From Stanieria sp. NIES-3757 (GTDB taxonomy: Bacteria > Cyanobacteriota > Cyanobacteriia > Cyanobacteriales > Xenococcaceae), in NCBI GenBank assembly GCA_002355455.1, contig AP017375.1, positions 1,116,001 to 1,180,000 of the forward strand: a DNA stretch of 64,000 nt, written 5' to 3'. Shown piece after piece: positions 9,471-18,095 of the stretch (position 1 is its first letter; every line of letters starts with the position of its first letter). Position numbers and translations under genes: made by a program. The notes under the pieces were generated by a model, which was given only the letters and a program-made list of their open reading frames with translations, was not told where the DNA came from and searched no databases.

Positions 9471-9498
9471 GTAGAGGTAATTTATGAATTGCCTCTAC
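9471..9498. repeat. 28-bp GTAxGG-family palindrome
   Basis: Left half GTAGAGGTAATTTA, right half TGAATTGCCTCTAC; nearly self-complementary with two wobble-type mismatches. It begins 31 bp after the ppsA stop. A separate short palindrome, CTCAAT-A-ATTGAG, lies just before it at 9453-9465. Together they may act as the 3' end structure of ppsA. Confidence 0.75.
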
Positions 9499-9623
9499 AT
9501 TAACTTTTGATTTTAAAAACTATCAATATTACAGCTATTAACTGAAGAAGCTTGAAGGCTTTAAGACAATATTTGAATATTGGTATTAAAATTTAAGTTG
9601 TTAGACTTGCCGACTCTATCTTA

Positions 9624-10627
9624 ACGTGAGTTCGACGAAATCAAAAAAGGGCAGGAGGTAGAGCTGGCAATCCTTTGGGTTCTAAATCAAGGGAAGGTTT
9701 TTGGGGTAGATAAATGTATGCAATCAACCCTCCAAAGAGATTCACCATGAAGTTCCAAACACTTCGATGTCGAGAATGTTCGATTTGAGAGATATTCTTA
9801 AGTTGATCGTTAACGGTTTCAATCAAGGAGCGTTTGCGTAACAAAATTTTGTCCATCAGTTTGACCAACTTCTGTTTCATGTTCTTTTTGTGCCGAGTAA
9901 TCAGTTGTAGTCCCTGTTCATCAAGCTTTTCAAACAGTTCTTGAGAAATATAGCCGCGATCGCCAAAGAGCTTGCCAATGATGTCTTGAGTCAGATCGGG
10001 AACTGGTTTACGGTCATCAGTATTCCTAGGAGTCAACTTAAAAGCTAGTAGTTCTCCTTGATCATTAATAATTAGGTGTAGCTTAAAGCCATAATGCCAA
10101 CCCACAGAATTTTTGCCCCATCCTACTAGCCCTTCAAAGACTCGATGTGAGCGACTGCGACTGGGACAACATACCTCTATCGGAGTCGAATCGATGAAGC
10201 TAATTCCTGTAACTTCTCCTTTTCTAGTCTGTAAGAAGTAACATAAAAGCATCATCGACCAAGGCATTAGCTCGACAAAACGATTGTAGCTAACCAGAGA
10301 GGGAAAAGCTTTTTTCCAGTGAGGTCTCACTTGTAGAGTATAGAATTCCTTGAATGTTCGATAACCACTACCATGAAAGGCAATCACAATCGTCATCACT
10401 TCACTTAAACTCATACGACAACTAGATATTTTTTCGCCAGTGCTCGCAGTTAATTGAGGTAGGTCATGACAGTGTTTTTCAAAACTGTTGTAGAAATCAT
10501 CTACATCACAAAAAATTTCGGTAAGATCGAGACGAGATTTTAATTCCATAGCTAAGACCTGAAAACACTACTTTTAGCATAGGTCTCAGCTTTCTCTTGG
10601 GTTTAAAAATTTTCATCGAACTCACGT
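9624..10627 (-). mobile_element. IS982-family insertion sequence, apparently complete
   Basis: A 1004-bp element bounded by 17-bp terminal inverted repeats, ACGTGAGTTCGACGAAA on the left (9624-9640) and the same with one change (ACGTGAGTTCGATGAAA) read from the right end (10611-10627). Flanking 7-mers TATCTTA (9617-9623) and TATTTTA (10628-10634) differ at one base and are a plausible decayed target-site duplication of the size IS982 elements make. The transposase frame inside is intact, so the element may still be mobile. It sits between ppsA and cdsA and breaks no recognisable gene. Confidence 0.85.
9641..10549 (-). CDS. IS982-family transposase
   Basis: A 302-residue DDE transposase of usual IS982 length. 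The three catalytic residues can be read in SFIDSTPIEVC, LFGDRGYISQ and RSLIETVNDQLKN. The N-terminal region with SLSEVMTIVIAFHGSGYRTFKEFY, quoted here in part as SEVMTIVIAFHGSGY, is typical of the family. The gene fills almost the whole element and has no stop or frameshift. Confidence 0.93.
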   Translation of the reverse strand: MELKSRLDLTEIFCDVDDFYNSFEKHCHDLPQLTASTGEKISSCRMSLSEVMTIVIAFHGSGYRTFKEFYTLQVRPHWKKAFPSLVSYNRFVELMPWSMMLLCYFLQTRKGEVTGISFIDSTPIEVCCPSRSRSHRVFEGLVGWGKNSVGWHYGFKLHLIINDQGELLAFKLTPRNTDDRKPVPDLTQDIIGKLFGDRGYISQELFEKLDEQGLQLITRHKKNMKQKLVKLMDKILLRKRSLIETVNDQLKNISQIEHSRHRSVWNFMVNLFGGLIAYIYLPQKPSLDLEPKGLPALPPALF

Positions 10628-10668
10628 TATTTTAACTATAGGCTTAGAATCAAAAGAGCTTTGCCTTA

Positions 10669-10689
10669 AAAAGCTAAAAGCTAAAAGCC
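10669..10689. repeat. Short tandem heptamer repeat (AAAAGCT x3)
   Basis: Three adjacent copies of AAAAGCT, the last ending in C instead of T, lie between the IS982 element and the cdsA stop codon. Tandem heptamers of this sort (STRR-type repeats) are a known feature of cyanobacterial intergenic DNA. Confidence 0.55.
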
Positions 10690-10753
10690 AACAGTTATGA
10701 AATTGCATTGACTTATATTAAGCGGAATAAATACAGAAATTACAAATAACTCT

Positions 10754-11629
10754 TTAATTAGCCAGTAAAGGTAATAACAAAGTTACAAAATAATAAACTA
10801 AAGGAGCAGTAAACACATAACTATCAGTACGATCTAAAATACCTCCATGCCCTGGAATTAGTTGCCCCGAATCTTTAACCCCTGCATCTCGCTTCATCAT
10901 TGATTCAGTTAAATCTCCTAACAGACTGGAAATCCCAATTAATGTACCTAACAACAAACCACTAAACTGCCAAGCAGGTAAATGAAAATACCAAGCACCA
11001 ACTTCCGCCACTATTAAGCTACCTAGTACACCAAAAATAGCTCCTTCTACAGTTTTTTTAGGACTGATTTCTGATAATCTAGTACGACCAAAATGTTTTC
11101 CCATTGTATAAGCACCAATATCTGCTGCCCAAATACAAGCCATCACTAAAAAAGTTAGGGTTAAAGCAAAAGGAAATTTGCTAGGATCCGTCCAAGAATC
11201 AGGCCAATATCCATCAAAGGGAAGATTACTACCACTAATTGTATTGGGTAGACTAACCCGCAAACGTACCCAATAACTAGGAAGATATCCGCCATAAAAT
11301 AAACCCAAAATCGAGCTAGAAATATCTGCGATCGTGGCTATTTTGGGTTGAAAAAGTAAGTAAAAACAAATAAAAGTCCCTGCTAAGGGAAACATTGCAT
11401 CAGTTAAATTAGGAGCAATAGCAGCAGTAATTAGCAGTAACTGAGAGACTACTAAAGTCGTTTTGGCAGCAGGTTCAATTCCCTTAGCTCGAACTAAACG
11501 AAAATATTCTAGTTGGGCTAAAAAAATTAAAATACCAATACCTAGACTAAAATACCATCCGCCTAGAACAATCATTCCTAGAGCTAGAGCGATCGCTACT
11601 ATTCCACTCAAAACACGAGACCAAAGCAT
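10754..11629 (-). CDS. cdsA: Phosphatidate cytidylyltransferase
   Basis: A 291-residue polytopic membrane enzyme that makes CDP-diacylglycerol from phosphatidate and CTP, the precursor of phosphatidylglycerol. The family signature is complete near the C-terminus: SMMKRDAGVKDSG followed by LIPGHGGILDRTDS. There are about seven or eight hydrophobic segments, beginning with VLSGIVAIALALGMIVLGG. The next gene downstream of it in the minus direction is the IS982 element. It is followed upstream by cbiT, with a gap of about 120 bp. Confidence 0.95.
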   Translation of the reverse strand: MLWSRVLSGIVAIALALGMIVLGGWYFSLGIGILIFLAQLEYFRLVRAKGIEPAAKTTLVVSQLLLITAAIAPNLTDAMFPLAGTFICFYLLFQPKIATIADISSSILGLFYGGYLPSYWVRLRVSLPNTISGSNLPFDGYWPDSWTDPSKFPFALTLTFLVMACIWAADIGAYTMGKHFGRTRLSEISPKKTVEGAIFGVLGSLIVAEVGAWYFHLPAWQFSGLLLGTLIGISSLLGDLTESMMKRDAGVKDSGQLIPGHGGILDRTDSYVFTAPLVYYFVTLLLPLLAN

Positions 11630-11752
11630 AGGGATATTTAACCAACGACCGCTAAATTAAGTGCGGTAAAAGTTAAGAGAATCATTAGAAAAGGTTAACA
11701 AATTACTGATATATCTTAAGCACAATTTTTGCTAAATCCGAAATTCTTTAAC

Positions 11753-12343
11753 TTATAATTTTTCTCCGCTTAAAATAAACATCGGATTAACTGCTGCAAA
11801 AACTTGATGAATCCCGCGAGTTTCTAAACGATTGACTGCTGATTGGACTACCTCAATGTTACGCGCTTGCAATTGAGCTAAACCTTCAGAAATAGTATAT
11901 AGGTTTTCTAGATTACTTGCTGTAGCTACAATTCTTCCTCCTGGCTGTAAGTATTCCCACGCTTGTAAAATAATATCCTTAATTGGTTTACCTCCTTCAA
12001 GACAAATCCTATCTGGTAAAGGAGCTAATTTTTGTAAACAATCAGGCGCGCTACCTTCTATGACTTGAATATTATTGACATTAAAAATATTGCAGTTTCG
12101 TTTGATCAGATTAGCTACTTCTTCATCTCTTTCTACGGCAATGATCGTTCCTTGAGGGCAAAGTAAGCCAATTTCTACAGGAATAGTACCTGTACCTGCT
12201 CCAATATCCCACAAAACGGAATCGGGTTTCATTCTGAGTGAAGAAATTAACAGCAATCTCACTTCTCTTTTACTTAGAGGAATGCCAGGTAATTGCTCAA
12301 ATAAGTTATCGGGAATACCGGGAGTATTATAAGGCCAAAGCAT
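11753..12343 (-). CDS. cbiT: Precorrin-6B / cobalt-precorrin methyltransferase, CbiT-type
   Basis: A 196-residue class I methyltransferase. The N-terminus MLWPYNTPGIPDNLF and the GIPLSKREVRLLLISSLRM-type block are typical of CbiT and of the C-terminal half of CobL. The SAM-binding glycine motif is DIGAGTGTIPVE. CbiT methylates C15 and decarboxylates the C12 acetate side chain during corrin synthesis. A CbiE partner is not adjacent, and no cobalamin riboswitch is seen upstream. The function is assigned from family resemblance. Confidence 0.85.
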   Translation of the reverse strand: MLWPYNTPGIPDNLFEQLPGIPLSKREVRLLLISSLRMKPDSVLWDIGAGTGTIPVEIGLLCPQGTIIAVERDEEVANLIKRNCNIFNVNNIQVIEGSAPDCLQKLAPLPDRICLEGGKPIKDIILQAWEYLQPGGRIVATASNLENLYTISEGLAQLQARNIEVVQSAVNRLETRGIHQVFAAVNPMFILSGEKL

Positions 12344-12383
12344 ATCAGTTATTCAGTTATTAATTATCAGTTATCAGTCATCA

Positions 12384-12411
12384 GTAGAGATGCGATATCT
12401 CCCGCCTGTAC
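12384..12411. repeat. Degenerate GTAxGG-family palindrome
   Basis: Left half GTAGAGATGCGATA, right half TCTCCCGCCTGTAC. Only the GAGAT/ATCTC core and the GTA/TAC ends still pair. The length of 28 and the ends match the family. It lies upstream of cbiT in a stretch that also holds several TCAGTTAT-type units (12356-12384), which recur at 30631-30682 and around 52118-52137. Confidence 0.4.
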
Positions 12412-12478
12412 GACATTTATTTGTATTGTTAGTTTGTTATTCATTGTAGAGCTAGGATTTTCCGTAACTTAAATCTCA

Positions 12479-13936
12479 TTAACTAATAACTTGGATAGTG
12501 GTTAAATTAGGATCGCTACAACCTGTAATCTTACCGCCAAGAGTGAGAACTGTTTGTAAATAGTCTATTGCTTCAGATGTAATAATTTCTCCTGGCATCA
12601 AGATTGGAATTCCAGGTGGATAAGGACAAATTAACTCTGCACAAATGCGATCGCTAGACTCTTCGATAGAAATAGTTTCTTTTGCTGCAAAAAAGGCTTC
12701 TCTAGGGGAGAGAGAAAGAGGGGCAAGGGAGAAAAGAGGAGAAGGAGATGAAGAAGATGAAGTAGAAAGGGAGAAAGTTTTAAAAGCATTGACTAGCTTA
12801 TTAATATCTTCAATGGTATTGCCGAGAGAGATAATGAAGGTAAGATGTTTGAGCAAGGGTAGTTCCGCAGTTACTCTTAGTTGTTGATGCAAAATTTCGT
12901 CGATCTCATAACCAGTTAAACCTAGTTGAGTAACGTTAACTGTTAGTCTGGTGGGATCGAGATAGCTAAAACCAGTACTAGAAATCAATTCTAAACATGA
13001 TATGCCTGGTATAGCTGACAATTGTTGCCTAGCTATTGCTGCTAATTCTAAAGTTTGATTCATTAAGCGATCGCCTTCTAATGCCATTTGTTGTCTGGCA
13101 GCATCGAGTGAGGCTAACAAAATATAATTAGGACTGGTTGATTGTAATAACTGTAAAGCTTGACTAATTCTACTAGGTGCAATTCGGTTACCTTGCCAAT
13201 GCAGCATCGAAGCTTGAGTCATTGCGCCTAAAACTTTATGGGTTGATTGTACGGTTAAGTCTGCACCAACACTCAAAGCAGAAGGAGGTAAATCGGGATG
13301 AAAAGCAAAATGCGCTCCATGTGCCTCATCAACAATCAAAGGAATATCATACTGATGAGTAATTTGAGCGAGCGCAGCTAAATCACCACCAACTCCTTGA
13401 TAGGTGGGATATAACACCATTACTGCTTTGGTATCGGGGTGTTGCGCTAAAGTTTGTTCTAAGGCTGCTGGGGTAATACTGTAAGCTAAATCTTGTTGAG
13501 CATCATATTCTGGATTAATAAAAATGGGTATTGCGCCAGAAAGAATTAACCCTGCGATCGCAGATTGATGAATATTTCGCGGTAGAATAATTTTATCGCC
13601 TGCTTGACAAGTGGCTAAAATCGCCCCAACAATCCCACAAGTAGAACCATTAACCAAAAACCAAGTTTGTTGTGCGCCAAAAAGTTCTGCTGCTAACTGT
13701 TGGGCTTCTTTAATTACGCCTTCTGGAACAAATAAATTATCTAATTCAGGCAATTCTGGTAAATCTGCTTTAAATACGGAATTTCCTAGGAACTCAGTAA
13801 AATTACTATTCATTCCTTGTCCTTTTTTATGCCCTGGTGCATAAAAAGCAGCATGATCTTGTTGCGCTAGGCTTTTTAAACAATCGACGAGAGGAGTTTG
13901 CACTTGAGAAGGACAAGAAAAATTTGATATTTCCAT
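12479..13936 (-). CDS. Orn/Lys/Arg decarboxylase-family PLP enzyme
   Basis: A 485-residue fold-type I PLP enzyme of the small Orn/Lys/Arg decarboxylase group common in cyanobacteria and Gram-positives. The lysine that binds PLP is Lys234 in STHKVLGAMTQAS, preceded by VDEAHGAHF with Asp203 and His206. The substrate entrance motif FYAPGHKKG is at residues 31-39. The C-terminal decarboxylase domain has CPYPPGIPILMPGE. Lysine, arginine or ornithine could be the substrate; sequence alone does not decide. A serine/proline-rich linker near residues 380-405 is encoded by an almost pure polypyrimidine tract. The gene is followed by cbiT, about 135 bp away. Confidence 0.85.
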   Translation of the reverse strand: MEISNFSCPSQVQTPLVDCLKSLAQQDHAAFYAPGHKKGQGMNSNFTEFLGNSVFKADLPELPELDNLFVPEGVIKEAQQLAAELFGAQQTWFLVNGSTCGIVGAILATCQAGDKIILPRNIHQSAIAGLILSGAIPIFINPEYDAQQDLAYSITPAALEQTLAQHPDTKAVMVLYPTYQGVGGDLAALAQITHQYDIPLIVDEAHGAHFAFHPDLPPSALSVGADLTVQSTHKVLGAMTQASMLHWQGNRIAPSRISQALQLLQSTSPNYILLASLDAARQQMALEGDRLMNQTLELAAIARQQLSAIPGISCLELISSTGFSYLDPTRLTVNVTQLGLTGYEIDEILHQQLRVTAELPLLKHLTFIISLGNTIEDINKLVNAFKTFSLSTSSSSSPSPLFSLAPLSLSPREAFFAAKETISIEESSDRICAELICPYPPGIPILMPGEIITSEAIDYLQTVLTLGGKITGCSDPNLTTIQVIS

Positions 13937-14140
13937 GGTATTTCAGCCAGTTTAAACCAAAAAAATTATTTTTTTTAGCTTGATAATCTTATTTTTAAAT
14001 CTAGTTTTTCTTTGTTAAAGATAGCTTTTTAATCTTAACTTTATACACCTTGGTTCTATTTAAAGATTAAGTAAAAAAAAACTAGGATCAATTTTTTTTC
14101 AGTGTTTTTTCTGATATCTTTTGTTTAAGCTCAATAAACT

Positions 14141-14146
14141 AGAGGA
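14141..14146 (+). promoter_or_regulatory. Ribosome binding site supporting a GTG start
   Basis: AGAGGA lies eight bases before the GTG at 14155. The alternative ATG at 14188 has no comparable sequence in front of it, so the GTG start is preferred for the response regulator gene. Confidence 0.6.
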
Positions 14147-14154
14147 TTAATTAA

Positions 14155-14910
14155 GTGTATTTGTTAGAAGAACAATCATGTCCGACTATGGAAGTTAATA
14201 AAAAAAAAATACTGGTAGTCGATGACGATCCTGCTTTAATCAAATTAATTTGTCGATTTTTTAATTACAATAACTATTTAACAGAATCGGCTGAAGACGG
14301 TAAACAGGCTCGGCAAATTTTTAGAAAATTTAAGCCTGATCTCGTTATTTTAGATATTAATTTACCCGATGAGACAGGGTTAAATTTGTGTCAGGAAATT
14401 AGAAAAACTGATGCAATTATTATTATGCTTAGTTCAATGCAAGATACTAATTATATTTTAGACGCTTTTGAACGAGGAGCCGACGATTATATTATTAAAC
14501 CTTTTAATTTAGAGATTCTTAAAGCAAAAATTGAAGCATTATTAAGAAGATATAAACCACTTTATACTAACAAGACTAATAGAAAACCCTTAGTTTTAAA
14601 TCAGTTAGTAATTGATTTTTGTCGTCGAGAAGTAATTTTAGATGGAACAAGTGTTTCTTTAACGGCTCTAGAATTTGATTTGCTACATTTTTTAGCAACT
14701 AATCCTAATCGAGTTTGGGATCGAGCAGAGTTAATTGTAGCAATTTGGAATCGTGATGATTACAGTGGTGATGATCGCAAAGTAGATATTCATATTGGTC
14801 GAATTCGTAAAAAAATTGGCGATCGCGATGGGAGATTAATTAAAACAATTTGGGGTAGAGGTTATCTGTTTGAGTTAGATAATGGCGATAAAGTAAAATT
14901 AGCAGACTAA
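14155..14910 (+). CDS. OmpR/PhoB-family response regulator
   Basis: A 251-residue two-domain DNA-binding regulator. Counting from the GTG start, the receiver domain has the acidic pair Asp23-Asp24 in VVDDDPALIK, the phosphoacceptor Asp67 in PDLVILDINLPDE and the conserved Lys115 in YIIKPF. The C-terminal winged-helix domain begins with LVLNQLVIDF and includes SLTALEFDLLHFLATNPNR and the closing IKTIWGRGYLFEL. No histidine kinase is adjacent, so it is an orphan here. It ends 33 bp before ychF and may be co-transcribed with it. Confidence 0.92.
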   Translation: MYLLEEQSCPTMEVNKKKILVVDDDPALIKLICRFFNYNNYLTESAEDGKQARQIFRKFKPDLVILDINLPDETGLNLCQEIRKTDAIIIMLSSMQDTNYILDAFERGADDYIIKPFNLEILKAKIEALLRRYKPLYTNKTNRKPLVLNQLVIDFCRREVILDGTSVSLTALEFDLLHFLATNPNRVWDRAELIVAIWNRDDYSGDDRKVDIHIGRIRKKIGDRDGRLIKTIWGRGYLFELDNGDKVKLAD

Positions 14911-14943
14911 AACTTTTCGATTAAACCCTTAACCACAATTGTT

Positions 14944-16035
14944 ATGTTACGAGCCGGAATCGTCGGACTACCGAATGTTGGCAAATCTACCTTATTTAAT
15001 GCTTTAGTGGCTAATGCTAAAGCTGATGCAGCTAATTTCCCTTTTTGTACCATTGAACCTAATGTAGGCGTAGTATCTGTACCTGATGAGCGGTTAGAAG
15101 TATTGGCAAAAATATCCCAATCTGCCAAAATCGTCCCTACCAGAATTGAATTTGTTGATATTGCTGGCTTAGTCGAAGGTGCAAGTAAAGGAGAAGGTTT
15201 AGGTAATCAGTTTTTGGCTAATATTCGCGAAGTTGATGCGATCATACACGTTGTACGTTGTTTCGACGATGATGATATTATTCACGTTGCTGGTTCAGTC
15301 GATCCAGTCAGAGATATAGAAGTTATTAATTTAGAGTTATCTTTAGCTGATTTAGCTCAGATTGATAAAAGAATTGAAAGAGTACGGAAACAGGCTAAAA
15401 ATAGTAAAGAAGCGCAAGCAGAGTTGGTAGTATTAGAAAAACTGAGTGCTGCTCTGAATGAAGGTAAATCTGTCAGACAAGTTGAATTAGCTGAAGAAGA
15501 AGCAGAAATTATCCAACCATTAGGATTATTAACTGCTAAACCTGTAATTTTTGCTGCTAATGTTTCCGAGGATGATTTAGCTAGTGGTAATGATTGGGTA
15601 GAACAGGTAAAAGCGATTGCAACGACAGAAAATGCTAAAGTAGTGATTGTTTCGGCACAAGTAGAATCAGAATTAATTGAATTATCGGAAGCAGAAAAAC
15701 AAGATTTTCTAGAATCTTTAGGAGTAAGTGAAGGAGGTTTAAAATCTCTGATCAAAGCCACTTACGAACTGTTAGGTTTGAAGACTTATTTAACCACAGG
15801 AGAAACAGAAACCCGTGCTTGGACGATTAAATCAGGGATGAAAGCACCCCAAGCAGCGGGCGTAATTCACTCAGACTTTGAACGAGGTTTTATTCGTGCT
15901 GAAACTATTTCGTATCAAGACTTAGTTGCTTCAGGTTCAATGGTAACAGCCAAAGAAAAAGGATTGATTCGTTCCGAAGGTAAAGAATATGTTGTACAAG
16001 AAGGCGATGTGATGTTATTCCGCTTTAATGTATAA
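14944..16035 (+). CDS. ychF: Redox-regulated ATPase YchF (Obg-family)
   Basis: A 363-residue P-loop NTPase. The G1 motif GLPNVGKST lies at residues 8-16, the switch/G3 region is FVDIAGLVEGASKGEGLGN, and the G4-equivalent is FAANVSE in place of NKxD, which explains ATP preference in YchF proteins. A coiled-coil stretch follows the G domain, then a C-terminal TGS domain with ETRAWTIKSGMKAPQAAG and the usual ending YVVQEGDVMLFRFNV. It binds ribosomes and is linked to stress responses in other bacteria. Confidence 0.96.
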   Translation: MLRAGIVGLPNVGKSTLFNALVANAKADAANFPFCTIEPNVGVVSVPDERLEVLAKISQSAKIVPTRIEFVDIAGLVEGASKGEGLGNQFLANIREVDAIIHVVRCFDDDDIIHVAGSVDPVRDIEVINLELSLADLAQIDKRIERVRKQAKNSKEAQAELVVLEKLSAALNEGKSVRQVELAEEEAEIIQPLGLLTAKPVIFAANVSEDDLASGNDWVEQVKAIATTENAKVVIVSAQVESELIELSEAEKQDFLESLGVSEGGLKSLIKATYELLGLKTYLTTGETETRAWTIKSGMKAPQAAGVIHSDFERGFIRAETISYQDLVASGSMVTAKEKGLIRSEGKEYVVQEGDVMLFRFNV

Positions 16036-16062
16036 GTAGTATCGCCCTAGGAGTTTACCCTG

Positions 16063-16416
16063 ATGGTTGCTCTATTAATTACCTGGCTGGTTACCGCCAT
16101 AAGTCTTTTTATTATCTCTAAATTACCGATAGGAGTAGAAATTGACAGCTTTGGTAAAGCTTTGTTTTCTGCGGTAGTTTTTGGGATTTTAAATGCTTTG
16201 CTCCGTCCTGTGCTAGCTTTTTTTGCTTTTCCGATTACGATTATTACTTTTGGCTTATTTGCATTAGTAATTAACGCTATCATTTTCGGTTTAGCTGCTG
16301 CTTTAGTCACAGGATTTAGATTACGTTGGGGTTTTTGGAGTGCTTTAATTGGCTCTTTTGCCCTAGGTGTAGTCAACTCAATAATTTTTAAAATACTTCC
16401 TTTGAGCGTAGGTTAA
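16063..16416 (+). CDS. Phage holin family 4-type small membrane protein (YvlD-like)
   Basis: A 117-residue protein that is nearly all transmembrane: four hydrophobic segments starting at LLITWLVTAISLFIISKL, AVVFGILNALLRPVLAFF, ITIITFGLFALVINAIIF and FWSALIGSFALGVVNSII. This arrangement with the NALLRPV and RLRWGFW motifs matches the PF04020 family. The family name comes from phage holins, but chromosomal copies such as this are not in prophages and their role is unknown. It follows ychF by 27 bp and ends at a strong terminator. Confidence 0.85.
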   Translation: MVALLITWLVTAISLFIISKLPIGVEIDSFGKALFSAVVFGILNALLRPVLAFFAFPITIITFGLFALVINAIIFGLAAALVTGFRLRWGFWSALIGSFALGVVNSIIFKILPLSVG

Positions 16417-16470
16417 TGTTTTGATAGTTTAAATCAAAAACCAATCATTACTCATTAACTTTGGATTGCG

Positions 16471-16498
16471 ATCGATCAAAACTTTGATCGATTTTTTT
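16471..16498 (+). terminator. Rho-independent terminator after the ychF operon
   Basis: A perfect 10-bp stem, ATCGATCAAA (16471-16480) with TTTGATCGAT (16483-16492), two-base loop and a following run of seven T. It serves the plus-strand ychF/holin-like genes. Its end overlaps the stop codon of the convergent binding-protein gene. Confidence 0.85.
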
Positions 16499-17900
16499 AT
16501 TGCCATGTAGCAAAAATTTGTTGAATTTGCGCGATCGCATTATCGGCTGCTTGTTCTGGAGAAATACCTTCTACGATGATTGTTTTGAGTGCTTGACCCC
16601 AAATATTTTGTTCTAAAACTACGCTATAAGCAGGATTTTGCACAGAATAAAATAGTCTGGTTGGTTGATCGATTAAAGTTTTAACTGCGGTATAAATATG
16701 AGGATCTGCTTGATTTTGCCAAAATTTGTCTTTTCTTGCTGCGATCATAACAGGAACATAACGACCTCCAGCACTTTTAAGATAATCTGCAATTACTTCT
16801 GGTTGAATCAAATAAGTCAGAAACTCTTTGGCTATTTTCTCATGTTTAGCTCCTGCCAAAATCACAGCTTGTCTAACAGATACGATATGACGCATGGGTT
16901 TGCCACTTGGTTTATGAGGAAATTCAGAAATACCTAATTTGTTAAAATAAGTTTCTGGATCTTGTCGTACCGCACTAGCAATAGAAAGAGTAGGATTGGG
17001 AGTCATCAAGATTTGACGATTGAGTAAGTTGCGATTGTTATCAGGATCTAACCATTGCAACGCTTGAGGAGGAATATTTCGTTGTTGATAAAGTTGTTGA
17101 TACCACTGCAAACAAGTAATAATTCCTTGCCGAACTTCAGGTTGAGTAATTAACAAATTACCTTGAGAATCTAAAATTTTGACATCATAAGCTTCTAAAA
17201 TTTGCTCAAATAAATAGTAGGTATCTGAAGCTTCCACAGAAATAGGAATACCAAGAGCATATATTTCTGATTTTTCTTGAGCTTTAATTTGGTCAGACAC
17301 TGGTTGCCAAAATTGCCAAAAACTATCCCAATCTTGAGGAATATCCTGAGCAGTTTTTCCTACTTTTTTTAACCAATCTCGCCAATAAAAAATATGAATA
17401 GTTGCCTGATGAAGCGGAACGGCATAATAACTTTTCTGATTTGCCACATCATTATACAAATAAGCAGCCTTGAGGGCAGTAGCAGAATAAAGTTTTTCTA
17501 TCGGTTTAATTACTTCAGAGACATCCGCTAGTTTTCCTTGCCAAGCGAGTAAAGGATATTCCGCACGACTAGCAAATAAAACATCTGGAGGGTTACCAGC
17601 TTCAATAGCTCTTTTCGTTTTTTGAGTAATTTCGTCAGCCGTATAAAAGGTCAGTTCTACTTGATTTCCAGTTTGTTTTTGCCAATTATTAACAATTTTT
17701 TGCAGAATTTCGTCTTCTTCAGGGATATAACCTTTATCCCACCAAATTTGTAATGTATCAGAGGTATTAATCGATTGATTAACTTGGGATAAATTGGAAT
17801 CCGAAGTATTGCTACAAGCAACAATGATAATACTTACAAGGGCAACTAAAGGCAGATAAATAAAAATCAAACGTTTTTGCCAACGATTGAAGGGTAGCAT
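16497..17900 (-). CDS. ABC transporter extracellular solute-binding lipoprotein (family 1, sugar type)
   Basis: A 467-residue lipoprotein. The N-terminus has the basic stretch WQKRLIF, a hydrophobic core LPLVALVSIIIVA and a lipobox ending at a cysteine (VAC-SNTSDSN). The mature part follows the family 1 binding-protein pattern, with IWWDKGY near the start, GNPPDVLFASRAEYPLLAWQGKLADV-type sequence (shown in part: NPPDVLFAS) and the repeat-like GISEFPHKPSG region. Such proteins bind oligosaccharides or polyols for import. No permease genes are next to it, so the substrate cannot be inferred. Convergent with the holin-like gene. Confidence 0.85.
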   Translation of the reverse strand: MLPFNRWQKRLIFIYLPLVALVSIIIVACSNTSDSNLSQVNQSINTSDTLQIWWDKGYIPEEDEILQKIVNNWQKQTGNQVELTFYTADEITQKTKRAIEAGNPPDVLFASRAEYPLLAWQGKLADVSEVIKPIEKLYSATALKAAYLYNDVANQKSYYAVPLHQATIHIFYWRDWLKKVGKTAQDIPQDWDSFWQFWQPVSDQIKAQEKSEIYALGIPISVEASDTYYLFEQILEAYDVKILDSQGNLLITQPEVRQGIITCLQWYQQLYQQRNIPPQALQWLDPDNNRNLLNRQILMTPNPTLSIASAVRQDPETYFNKLGISEFPHKPSGKPMRHIVSVRQAVILAGAKHEKIAKEFLTYLIQPEVIADYLKSAGGRYVPVMIAARKDKFWQNQADPHIYTAVKTLIDQPTRLFYSVQNPAYSVVLEQNIWGQALKTIIVEGISPEQAADNAIAQIQQIFATWQ

Positions 17901-17989
17901 CTTCCTAAAGGTTTAAAAAAATTACTTCTCAAACAAATAACTTGTCAGCAATCATACTAGATTTAGTCAGAGCAACTAATAAATAGTTG

Positions 17990-18049
17990 TTAATACTTTA
18001 CGTCTGGATTTACATTGCCACCGCTAATAATTACACCAACTTGTTTGCA
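17990..18049 (-). pseudogene. C-terminal relic of a PLP-dependent threonine/serine dehydratase
   Basis: Read on the minus strand, this short stretch encodes KQVGVIISGGNVNPDVKY followed by a stop. KxVGVIxSGGNVxxD is the hallmark C-terminal end of the catalytic domain in fold-type II serine/threonine dehydratases. Upstream on the same strand, toward the porin stop codon at 18096, the reading frame stays open but no longer resembles the family, and no other part of the gene is found. It looks like the last scrap of a deleted gene. Chance resemblance cannot be fully excluded for so short a segment. Confidence 0.55.
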
Positions 18050-18095
18050 AAGAATTATTAGTCTGGAAAAGTGGTTCTTTATCCAGTCTAATAAA

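Noticed and set aside
12645-12887. Plus-strand frame opposite the decarboxylase gene, rich in Glu, Arg and Lys
   Set aside because: It is a by-product of the purine tract in the true minus-strand gene and has no independent support.
16063-16416. Prophage, suggested by the holin-type family name
   Set aside because: Neighbours are housekeeping genes (ychF, binding protein); there are no phage structural, lysis or integrase genes.
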